Shown piece by piece: positions 10,613 through 19,890 of a DNA stretch of 20,987 nucleotides. The position numbers were made by a program, and so were the translations under genes. Below the pieces are notes generated by a model, which saw nothing but the letters and a program-made list of their open reading frames with translations, was not told the DNA's origin and ran no database searches. Position 1 is the first letter of the stretch. Every line of letters starts with the position of its first letter. This DNA is from Funneliformis mosseae (lineage: Eukaryota; Glomeromycota; Glomeromycetes; Glomerales; Glomeraceae): contig CAJVPP010001306.1 in NCBI GenBank assembly GCA_910592005.1, positions 1-20,987 of the forward strand, given 5' to 3'.

Positions 10613-10803
10613 TAGGGATGGGAAATTAACGGTTAATTAAGATTTGGTTATTTAACCGTTAATTAACATTATATATGTATTACTACACAATTCTAAATAT
10701 AACTTTGTAAAAAATTTTAATAAGTTTCCTTTTGTTTTGATTGGTCAACTAAAAATATCCTTTGGTTAATTATCTTTTGGTTAATTAACGGTTAATTAAC
10801 CTA
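10613..10803. mobile_element. Degenerate hAT-type MITE rich in TTAATTAACGGTTAATTAA
   Basis: It starts TAGGGATGGGAAATTAACGG, a hAT-style terminus, followed by GGTTAATTAA and TTAACCGTTAATTAAC words. The right part carries the same words inverted (TTTGGTTAATTAACGG, GGTTAATTAACCTA). The right terminus lacks the CATCCC portion and no 8-bp target duplication is evident, so the right boundary is approximate and may be deleted. There is no coding capacity. Confidence 0.5.
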
Positions 10804-10958
10804 ATTAATATGCAAAAATTTTCTACGGTAGTGTAGTTAGCCATGTGATCCATGATTATATCAATTACGCGTTTTCTTAAATAAATTAATAAATATTACG
10901 CGTTATCCATTTTACGATAGAAGAAACGATAGTTCATTTACTTCAACTAAAACCTCTA

Positions 10959-13194
10959 ATGAGGGGAAATACTGAACAAGCAAAAGCATTGAAATCTTCA
11001 TTACGGGACCTCTTAAAAAACGATGAAGAGTTATGTAAAGAATATGAATTACTAAATACATGGCTTAGTGTCCCTGAGGAAGAGGTGAAAAAAAGAATCT
11101 GAAGATCATTGATAAAGGTGGTCAAAGCTATCTTTAAGTACGTTCGCGTTTTACAATATATTGTTTCTCATGGAACAAATTCAACACAACCAATGAATTT
11201 TAATAATGCAGCAAAAGAAGAACCGGCAGTATCTACGATAAATAATAATTCAGGAGATTTGAACGACTATGAGAAAATTAACGAACCCTTAGCTCTAAAG
11301 GTTTTCGCTCTCAGCGTCTAAGCAAGGTTCATTTACTTAAGCATGTTGAGAGATCCCTCTTTAGTTTTGATTCATTTCAAAACATCATCAATATGTTCCT
11401 TCAAAATCGGTAAAAGAATTTGCAAAGAAGTGTATCACTTCATACTTTTCGGACGCTGATCTCTTATGTCTTTTAAATTTCATCATTCAAATTGTTGAAT
11501 AGGAATGGATCAGTCTTGGTAAGACCGGGTAATGGGACCGGTCAATGGGACCAGTCTAAGGACCGGTCCTTTATTATTTATAGCATATTATTGTAAATTA
11601 AGGTTAATTTTATTTATAAAATATTACAAAATTAGAGTTGGATCGACCCGGTTTTCATCTCTCTTATGGAACTGTCCGGTCCATAAGTCAGTTCCCCTAA
11701 TATTTTACAGTAACGATAATGTCCGAAATGAAAATATCGGAAATGGAGAAATAACGAGATTAAGAAGGCGAGGTAATCGTTTCGTGTGCAATTATTTTAT
11801 TAATATACTATTTATTTATTAAATTTATAAAATTATTTTATTAAATTGATCATTATATATGTATATTTTTTCTAATATGTTCTAAACCGATCCTTGCACC
11901 AGTCTTTTAAATCGGTTTGTTTCGAGAAGAAAAGAAATTTGGACTAGACTGGTAGGACCGAATGGTACAAGACCGGTCTTTTTTGACCGGACCGATCCAA
12001 CCCTATTCACGAACCGATCTGATCAGAGCTTGTTTAATGGAGATTACGAATTAAACCCATCGTTCTTTTCAAGTCTTTCAAAGAAGTGAGAAATCACAAC
12101 GCGCATGGGATTACAAAACCAGAGGATGATGACAAACTACGAAGATTGTCAACTCTAGCATTAGAAGTAACTGTGTGCCTTAGTAAGTTTTATAATACAA
12201 ATATGGATGTTATTCTTAAAAGTAATTAAGTATTTACTTACTAAGGGCAATTTATTTTATGTTTATTAATTGAGATGATGAGAAGCATCCGAGCCATTAG
12301 CAGAAATAAAGGAGTTGAACTTTGAACTTGCGGAACATTTAATTTTGACGACAAAGAGGAAAGATGAGGAGGATGGGGAGCTGTCAGACTTTGCACTAGA
12401 CATTATTGATAGATTTGATTCATCGATAGAGTTAAAGCAAATTATGCTTTAGCTTTAGAGAAAAATGATACATTTATGAGCATAAGGAAAAACTTAGTAA
12501 CCCAGAAGAATGAAAGCACAAAAACTATGAAATTCATTTCAGATATTATCTCTTGGATGCTTGATCACGATTACTAATTTTACTCTCAAAACAGGTTGAT
12601 ATCTTTTTTTTTTAATATTTTATTTACTTGGGCATTCGAATACGGGTACTAGTGCTATAGAAATAGCTAGCAAAAAAAAGAAAGTAAGTCGAAATGGAAA
12701 GCAATGAAGTTGATGAGCACTTCAAAAGATTTATGAAAATTTGGAAAAGCTAGATTGTAACATTCAATTTATAAAAAATAATATGGATTCTTTCCAGAGA
12801 ACATTGCCAGAAAGAACAACTCAAATGAGGTACCTTTACATCTGATCACATATTAGATGTTTGGTAAGTTTTGGTAATTATACAAATTTTTGTATTAAAC
12901 AACTTCTTTCAGAGAAACACAAGCTTTAGCAACGAATGAAGCTGAAATGAAAAAAAATAAACCCATTTGAAAAGGCATGAAGGGTGTCCTAATAAAGACA
13001 CCAAACGAGTTTGAGAGGAGAACTTGGTTTCTACGCTATGGATTGGATTCGGTGTTTGTCCAATTGGACTAACTGGACTTATTTACAGTTTCGGGTTACT
13101 CAATAGGTGTATCTTTCCTTCAAATAAAGTTGATTGCAAAATTATAGAGCATCCACATTGTAAAAAAATTTTATTGGAAAAAAACAAAATATAA
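10959..13194 (+). pseudogene. Decayed multi-exon gene of unknown function; HEPN-like motif, coiled coil, membrane hairpin
   Basis: I do not recognise the family. Coding-like pieces are less AT-rich than their surroundings. The first (10959-11322) starts MRGNTEQAKALKSSLRDLL and is one frame apart from a TGA at 11100-11102. The next are KVHLLKHVERSLFSFDSF and SVKEFAKKCITSYFSDADLL (about 11325-11499), split by a frameshift and followed by the MITE. Beyond it, SFKEVRNHNAHGITKPEDDD (about 12065-12182) ends at a GTAAGT donor; a 100-bp intron (12183-12282) joins in phase to KASEPLAEIKELNFELAEHL, then a one-base slip leads to NYALALEKNDTFMSIRKN. A coiled-coil-like exon LQKIYENLEKLDCNIQF ends at 12829, an 83-bp intron (12830-12912) follows, and the next piece meets TGA at 12968-12970. 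A last frame (13015-13194) encodes GFGVCPIGLTGLIYSFGLLN, a probable membrane hairpin. RNHNAH (12089-12106) fits the R-x4-H motif of HEPN RNases, a weak clue only. Indel errors in the assembly could explain some breaks. Confidence 0.55.
11500..12005. mobile_element. 506-bp hAT-type MITE with GACCGGTC repeats, in an exon
   Basis: The left end TAGGAATGGATCAGTCTTGG and the right end read inward TAGGGTTGGATCGGTCCGG form an imperfect terminal inverted repeat. The flanking octamers are TTGTTGAA (11492-11499) and TTCACGAA (12006-12013), matching at five of eight positions, so a target duplication is possible but degraded. The outer parts hold repeated palindromic GACCGGTC-type words (at about 11525-11570, 11640-11690 and 11885-11995) with much higher GC than the AT-rich middle. 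It encodes no transposase. It sits between open pieces of the decayed gene and interrupts what looks like one exon. Confidence 0.75.
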
Positions 13195-13428
13195 TAACTA
13201 ATAAATACACGAGTTTAATATCAAGCGAAAACATTCTTTATTATGTAATATGAATACATGAAAAACGAGGCTCCTCATATGCATAGCTACCACCTTCAGA
13301 TGGTTAAGCTGATACCTTTGAAACAATCGAATTTATTGCCTTAGATCAAATTTGATATCGATATAATTGGTTAATTTTTTTGTCCAATTTAGATCGTGTT
13401 TTGATTTTTTTTTTTTTTGTATTAAAAA
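13195..13428 (+). promoter_or_regulatory. Upstream region of the xylulokinase gene
   Basis: This short spacer between the decayed gene and the xylulokinase start presumably holds the promoter and 5' leader. A T-rich tract (12 T in a row at about 13405-13418) lies just upstream of the start, and the start context is AAAAAATGA, favourable for a fungal initiation site. No TATA box or defined operator could be identified. Confidence 0.35.
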
Positions 13429-15367
13429 ATGACGGATCATTTAGAAATTGATAATTTATACATTGGATTCGATTTATCAACTCAACAATTGAAACTCTCA
13501 GTTATTGACGATAATTATAAACTTTTCTTTGAAGAAACTGTTCATTTTGATAAGGAATTATCACATTATGGGTATATTCATCTATAAAAATCAATTAAAA
13601 AATTTTATCAATTTTTAATTTATCGATTTTTATTTAAAACTTAGAACTCGTAACGGCGTTGTCTTGAAGGGAGAGACCGTGACATGTCCAACATTATTGT
13701 GGGTAGAATCATTAGATAAACTTCTTGAAAAGCTCAAAACTATTAAATTTCCGTTTCATAAAGTTCGAGTGATATCTGGAGCTGCTCAAGTAAGTTATTA
13801 TCTACAAGTTACGTGTTTTTTTTTTTGTTTTTTGTACATATTCAATGATTTCATTAATTGTATTATAAAGTAGCAACATGGAAGCATCTATTGGTCACAT
13901 AACGCCTTGTCGTTATTATCCTCACTCGACTCTTCTCGACCTTTAGTACATCAATTAACAAACGCGTTTTCGATTCTACAATCCCCAACTTGGCAAGATT
14001 CAAGTACATCAGAACAATGTAGCGAATTAGAAAAGTTAATAGGTGGAGCAGAAGTGTTAGTAAATTTAACGGGATCAAAAGCATATGAAAGGTTTACCGG
14101 GAATCAAATTTCAAAGGTAATTTTGTAATTATACTTTTTTTTCTTTCTTTCATTTGTAAACATATTAAATCAATTGGTTTATTTAAATATATTCCAAGAT
14201 TTGTAAGACAGATCCAACCGCATTTTCTCAAACCTCACGAATTTCTTTAGTTAGTTCATTTCTCGCAAGTTTATTTCTCGGTCATTATGCGCCTATTGAC
14301 ATTTCAGATGGTTCAGGAATGAATTTATTAAATATTCATACTAAACGATGGGAAGATAAGTTATTAGATATATGTAGTGATGGTGCTGGAAGTGAATTAA
14401 AAGAAAAACTTGGTGAACCTGAAATCGATGGAATAAAAATTTTAGGGAACGTGAACGAATATTTTGTCAAGAGATATGGATTCAATAAAGGTAAAAGGAT
14501 TCATTTGGTTTGACGCTAATTTTATTTAGAATAACCTTCATTTAATTTTAATAAATATCTTTAGATTGTAAAATTATTCCATTTACTGGTGACAATCCTG
14601 CTACAATAATATCTCTTAGTGTTAAACCCGGGGATGTTATAATCTCCCTTGGAACTTCGGATACGGTACTACTTTATACTTGTAAACCATTTCCGACATT
14701 AGATTCTCATACATTATGTCATCCATTTATACCGAATTCCTACCTTTCAATGTTATGCCGTAAAAATGGAAGTTTAACACGTGAATATATACGTGATATT
14801 TATGCTAAAGATGAAGATAACGAGTTATGGAATACATTTAACAATATCTTAAATACGACTAAACCTATGAAATCAAAGATAGGATTTTATTTTCTTTTAC
14901 AAGAAATCATTCCGTTTGCGAAAGGAATCTTTAGATTTGATAATAACAAACTAGTAGAAGAATTTGAAGATAATCCAAATTACAACGTAAGAGCTATTAT
15001 TGAATCACAATTTCTTTCAATGAAATTAAGAATCAATAAATTATTAAGAAATGATAAAGAAAAGATCGAAAGATTAATCGTTGTAGGAGGTGCAAGTAAT
15101 AATGATGAAATATTAAAAATTTTAGCAGACGTTTTTGGAACTAAAGTTTGGAAAAGTCAAATCGAAGGGAAAGGAGGAATTTCAGCTTCTATGGGATCTG
15201 CTATAAAAGCTAGATTGGCTCTTTTGAAACAAGAGATTAAAAGTATAAATTATTATGAAATCGAAGAAAATTATTCACTTGCAGCTAACCCTAACTTGAA
15301 TAATACAAAGATTTATGAAGATATGGCTGAAAATTATCAAGAAATGGAAAAGTTGGTGATTGAATAA
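13429..15367 (+). CDS. XKS1: D-xylulose kinase (xylulokinase), five exons
   Basis: It phosphorylates D-xylulose with ATP to xylulose 5-phosphate, feeding pentoses into the cytosolic pentose-phosphate pathway. Exons inferred from GT-AG borders are 13429-13571, 13645-13789, 13874-14116, 14199-14490 and 14565-15367, giving 541 residues, a normal eukaryotic length. It is an FGGY-family kinase: GFDLSTQQLK (residues 13-22) is the N-terminal phosphate/sugar motif; GAAQQHGSIYW (about 93-103) is the substrate-binding loop typical of xylulokinases; PIDISDGSGMNLL (about 209-221) carries the likely catalytic base Asp211, by alignment with glycerol-kinase Asp245; FTGDNPA and SLGTSDT (about 281-308) and VVGGASNND (about 447-455) bind ATP. 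Introns are 73-84 bp and interrupt the protein without frame damage. Trp is always TGG, unlike in the nearby transposon relics. Start choice: the first ATG, directly before the conserved motif. It is convergent with the OXR1-like gene. The assignment is strong; other FGGY sugars are unlikely given the xylulokinase-type QQHG and DNP motifs. Confidence 0.93.
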
Positions 15368-15585
15368 ATAAGTGCTCATCTTTTTTTTTTTTTTTTTATA
15401 TATATATATATATAAAGTACATTTAAATTTTTATCTTATTACACAAAATTAAAATATCTTTTTATGATTCGCTAAATTGTTCTCAGCGAAGCAAATAAAT
15501 AAACAAACTCTACAACCGTTATATTGTTTAAAATTTATCCAATATATATATGATATCAAATATTAATATAAGAGATAAATCAAAT
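15368..15585. terminator. Convergent 3' intergenic region with T17 and (AT)n tract
   Basis: It separates the stop codons of two convergent genes by 218 bp, so both 3' ends and their poly(A) sites must lie here or overlap. Seventeen T in a row at 15381-15397 run into an alternating AT tract at 15398-15414, and AATAAA-like words occur on the plus strand soon after the xylulokinase stop (AATAAATAAG at 15363-15372) and near 15496. No RNA gene is visible. The exact cleavage sites cannot be read from sequence. Confidence 0.45.
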
Positions 15586-17001
15586 TTAATTGAAACCCCA
15601 TACTTCAAACCCCATGCATTCAAATTCAGGAGAGGAAGACAAGATGTCATTCTCAAAAGTGTCACATCTCGCTGAGGATCCTCTTTCCAAATCTGAATCC
15701 ATCCATAAACCAACCCTTCCGTCACTGAAAAAAAAAATAAAATATTTTTTGTCAAGTTATAGAAAGAAATTTCAGTAAAAATCATTGTTTTATGCTTACC
15801 CTCCACCAATTGCCAAATAATCATGCTCGCTCAATATCATGTATTCATTTCTTCCGGTCCATAAATAAGAATTGATTTTTGGTGGAAATGTATCCCTTTC
15901 TTTTGGAAGTAAATATTTCCACAGGAAACTAAAAGATTATCAAGAAAATGTAAAATAATTTCACATTTGGGAAAGAACGCGAAATATTTATTACCATTCT
16001 CCAGTTCCATAATAAGAAGGACGCGGTTTTAGCGATTCGCTAACAAACGCACCAAAAACCTACATAACAATTAAAAAGTTATCGAAAAATCTTTTAAAAA
16101 AAAAAAGGGATTTTATTTACCAACCTGTTCATTCATATCTTTGATTGCCACTATTAAAGGTCCTTTATCTTTTACTTTATGATACATAGTAGTCATACTT
16201 GTACCATCCTGATCAAGGCTATATAATAAATTCCACGTTGGAGACAATCGTACACGTCTTGGAAGTTGTTGACGTATCTAAGATTTTAGTACATTAAGTA
16301 ATAATCGATTTATTGGAAATCATTAAAAAACATTTTCTTAATTAATATACTTGTTCAGCCATATCGATATTTAGAACAGGCTCGGTATCTGATTTTCTAC
16401 CACGAAGTTCAATAGGAGCCATCAAAATTTTTTTTGGTTCCGGAACTGTTATTTCTTCTTCTCGTGACTTAGAAGGGTTGTTATTTATATTCGTGTTTTG
16501 ATCTAAATTACCTAAGAAAATGCTGGTAATACTTGCAGGAACTTTCTTAGATTGTAAACCTTTAAATTTTGTTGTTAATAAATTAATTGAACTATTGTCT
16601 TTTTTAGGGACCATAGTAGGTACGGCTCGCAAAGAAAACCTTTTGGATCGCCAAGAGAACGAACCAAATTTATAAATAAAAGCCGAGGTAAAACTAAAAT
16701 AATCTTCCTCGGGTGGTGAGAAACTGTTACATAGAACAGGAGAATTATTCAGTGAAATGGTATAATTTTCTCTACCAACCAAGTCCCAAAAGAGAGTAGT
16801 AGAGCTTTTATCGTAAAAAGACTCCGTGGTATTTCTCCTATTGATTTTTAGGCGATCTTTTAACGTAGTCTCTTGAGTAGTATAACTAGCAGACTGAGCT
16901 CTACGATAATTTGGTTTTTGATTATTTTTCAAATCAATCAAAGATGCTGTCGAAGATGATGATGGTAAGGTTTTTTTTGATTTATATAAATTATCAGACA
17001 T
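15586..17001 (-). CDS. OXR1: TLDc-domain (OXR1-like) oxidation resistance protein, five exons
   Basis: Exons on the minus strand, from GT-AG borders, are 16351-17001, 16125-16277, 15995-16059, 15800-15928 and 15586-15724, giving 378 residues. The N-terminal half (about 1-190) is Ser/Thr/Asn-rich, probably disordered, with no domain recognised. The C-terminal half (about 200-378) is a TLDc domain: LPRRVRLSPTWNLLYSLDQD, TTMYHKVKDKGPLIVAIKD, VFGAFVSESLKPRPSYYGTG, ECFLWKY, YLAIGGGDGRVGLWMDSDL and the terminal FECMGFEVWGF, all in the usual order. TLDc proteins of the OXR1 group protect cells, including mitochondria, from oxidative damage, and several bind the V-ATPase; no enzymatic activity is established for the domain. 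Four short introns (66-75 bp) fall mostly within the domain. It ends convergently with xylulokinase. The start is the first ATG of the long open exon, after an AT-rich leader. TLDc membership is firm; the OXR1 name rests on domain position and size. Confidence 0.9.
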
Positions 17002-17260
17002 TGCTAGACATTGTTTTAAATTTAGGATACTTAAAAATTTAAATACTATTTATTTCTATTATTATTATTCTAAACTTAACTTAATTTTACTTCAAAAACA
17101 TTTAAATTCCCACGATATGATAATCAAAACGTAGGACTTTTTTCTTGGCTACCTAATTAGGATTTCTCATTATGCCAATCGTACGGCGCAGCTTCGCTTA
17201 TAAATACAGTATATGAATTTAGATCTTAAAGAAATCCTAATCTATTGCTTAATTAAAGAT
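17002..17260 (-). promoter_or_regulatory. Candidate promoter region of the OXR1-like gene
   Basis: Within an AT-rich leader a short GC-richer island (about 17165-17210) contains CCAAT (GCCAATCG, plus strand) and TATAAATA, about 170-210 bp upstream of the start codon. CCAAT acts in either orientation in fungi; the TATA-like word reads on the plus strand, so its role for this minus-strand gene is doubtful. This is inferred from position only. Confidence 0.25.
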
Positions 17261-18138
17261 TTTTTGTTTTTCTTAAAAAACATAAAATAAATTTGATATA
17301 AATAATTCAGATATTATAAATTAGATATACTGGATTTAATTAAAAATATAAACTTAATAATATAAATAATATAATAAAAATACAATTTTTAAATATAATT
17401 ATAATAATGTAAAATAATTATATAAGATAATTATTACCCAATTTTACAAAAGTAAAATAAAAAATTAGCTAATTAAAACTTTTAATTTATAAAATCAATA
17501 ATAAAACAATTTAAAATATTAATATATAATACATATTCTTAGATTATTATTATATTTATCATATAAAAATATTTCTTATTTGTAGTTATCATATAAATTA
17601 TTTTTATTTTTTTGCATTTATTATTTATATTTTATATTTACTATATTAAGTTATTTTATTTTATTTTATTATATTTGTGTTTATAATAATTTTATATTAT
17701 TTAATTTAAAAATTGAATTATATAAAAATTAAGAATAAAGTAATATAATTTAATTAAATTTTACTATTAATAAACTATTAATATTTTGTTTCACTTATAA
17801 TTTATTTTATTTATTTAGTATTCTAAAACTAGTTTACAATCTTCAGTTTCAATCCATTTTATTTAGTAATCAGTTTTAAAAAAAATTTAAAAAATCTGAT
17901 AATCAGTTTTCAATAAAAATCAGTTTTAAAACTCAAAATTTCAAACAGAATTATATATAAAATTAGTTTAAGGATTTAATTTTTAAACTTAAATATTTAT
18001 TTAAAATAAAAAAGTATATTATAATATATTTAAATTAATTTTTTATATTAAATTTGTGAATCGTAATACAATAAATATAAAGTAAATCAATATCATTTTA
18101 TTCTTTGTTCAATTTTCATTTCAAAAAATAGATAAAAC
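17261..18138. other. Extremely AT-rich spacer with AATCAGTTTT repeats
   Basis: Nearly pure A/T sequence with no gene, RNA or long open frame. Three copies of AATCAGTTTT occur at 17868-17877, 17901-17910 and 17918-17927, with a related CTTCAGTTTC at 17841. These may be subterminal binding sites of the hAT copy that begins downstream. No TAGGGATG-style terminus was found to close the element on this side. Confidence 0.45.
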
Positions 18139-19888
18139 TAATAATAAACGTAAAAGAAAAATTCAAGTATTATTTGGAACTACTATTTTGAGAAGTATAA
18201 TGAAGAGAAAAAATAGTTATATCTTGTTTGTTAGGTGTGCAAAAATAAAAGTATTATAAAACGTTATAAGTGTACAAAAGATGTTTCAACTACTACTACT
18301 TAAAGATATCTTTAAAGAGATTATAGAATTGATAAAAATCATCCAGAAGAGCTATTTAATATAGATAGTAATATTAGAACAGTAATTAAATATATTACTA
18401 TAAAGTGTCAATTATCTTTAAAATAGTCTTTTATAATTTTTATTATTGTTGATTGTCAACTATTAAATATCCTTCAAAATGATGCATTTTGAAATATACT
18501 TCACGAATTTGAATCAGGATTTAGAATACCAACTAAAGAAAAAGCAAAGAAATGATATGTAATAGTTATAATTGGACAAAAGAAAATTTTAAGGAATTAT
18601 TAAAATTTAATGCAAATAGCATTAATATTATAACAGATCTTTAGACTTATCATCAAAATAATGGCTATATTAATATAACAATTTTATGGTTAGACTAAGA
18701 AATAAAATTACATAAAGCATTGATTAGTATAAAATTATTACCCAATTCACATACATCTGAAAATATTAAAAATTGCTTAAATAATATTCTTGAAAATTGA
18801 AATTTAAAAGATAAGTATTTTGCAGCTACAATAGACAATGACCTAAATATTAAAAATGCAATTTTTTTAATGAATAATGTTAAAAATATAGGCTATGCTG
18901 CACATATATTACATCTTACTATTATAAAAAATTTAGTATTAATAAAGCAATTTATTAAAAAAATTAATAACCTTATTCTTTTTTTTTGCTTTAAGTTCAA
19001 AATAAATAAAATGATTAAAAGAAGTACAAGAAAATTGAGAATATCTAAAAATACTTAAAATAATGTAAAATGTACATACAAGATAGGATAGTTTATATCT
19101 TACATAGACAAGATTATTAGAATTAAAGGTTACTATAAAATAGCTTAAAAATACATTACATTTAGCTTATGCAAAAGATGATAAAGATGATAGTGATTAT
19201 TTAAAATTAATATTATTTATGAAGTTAGAGTAAATGTAAGTATTAATAATTATTTGTCAAAAAATATTAATTAAAACTTATTTTAACAAAATAATATTTA
19301 ATTTTTAAGTTATTATAAGATTTAGTAAATATTTTAAAACTATTTTTAGATGCTACAAACTTTTTATTTAATTCAAAATACTCTACCTTAAATTTTGTAT
19401 ATCTAATAATATATTACTTAATAAACAAGTTTGCTTCTAAAAATGAAAAATCTGAAAATAACTTATTTGATTTAATTTACGGTCTTATACAAATTAATAA
19501 AATTGAATATGAAGATAATAGAAGTAATTGCAAAATATAAAATTTTATTACTTATAATTTTAACTGTATTGTAAATATTAATTTTTAAAATTTATTTATT
19601 ATAATTAAGGTATTATTACAAACGAAATTAGTATTGAAGGAAATGAAACAGATTCAGATTATGAATTATTACAAAATTCTATAATTAAACTAAGGCTTGT
19701 TAAAATTTCATTAAAAGGTTTAAGAGAAAGAGAGAGAGAATGAAGAAGAGAATATGAAAGAATAAGAATTAGTAATACAGAAAGTAGATGAAAAATAAAT
19801 GAAGATTCTAGATTTCAAAATTGATGACTTATTGAAAATTCAGTTATTATCATAGGCCTTTTAAAAAAAGTGCAAGCTTCTATTTATT
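18139..19888 (+). pseudogene. hAT transposase relic 2
   Basis: A plus-strand hAT transposase runs from a basic leader (KRKRKNSS) and a BED-type finger (WNYYFEKYNEEKK, then a Cys pair VCKN at about 18235) through FNIDSN, DAF-NILHEFESGFRIP and SINIITDL (about 18620-18645) to GYINITILWLD, LHKALISIKLLPNSHTSENI, FAATIDNDLNIKNAIFLM and NIGYAAHILHLTI (18870-19058), the core hAT signature. A GTAAGT...TTTTTAAG segment at about 19236-19310 looks like an intron, after which DLVNILKLFLDATNFL, FNSKYSTLNFVY and NKFASKNEKSENNLFDLI follow. The region after 19610 is charged (LREREREWRREYERIRIS with W written as TGA) and is not a standard hATC domain. At least seven stop codons fall where Trp is expected, mostly TGA. 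The copy is cut off by the Tc1 element at about 19890. Confidence 0.85.
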
Positions 19889-19890
19889 TA

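Noticed and set aside
11532..11822. A 96-codon open frame within the GACCGGTC element.
   Set aside because: It lies inside a MITE with matching inverted ends and shows no protein-like composition.
15528..15824. A 98-codon minus-strand open frame.
   Set aside because: It reads through the last intron and past the stop in exon 5 of the OXR1-like gene in a different arrangement; the spliced frame ending in FECMGFEVWGF is clearly the real one.
18139..19888. An alternative genetic code with TGA as Trp.
   Set aside because: The intact xylulokinase and OXR1-like genes use TGG, and TAG and TAA also stand at Trp positions in the relics, so mutation explains it better.
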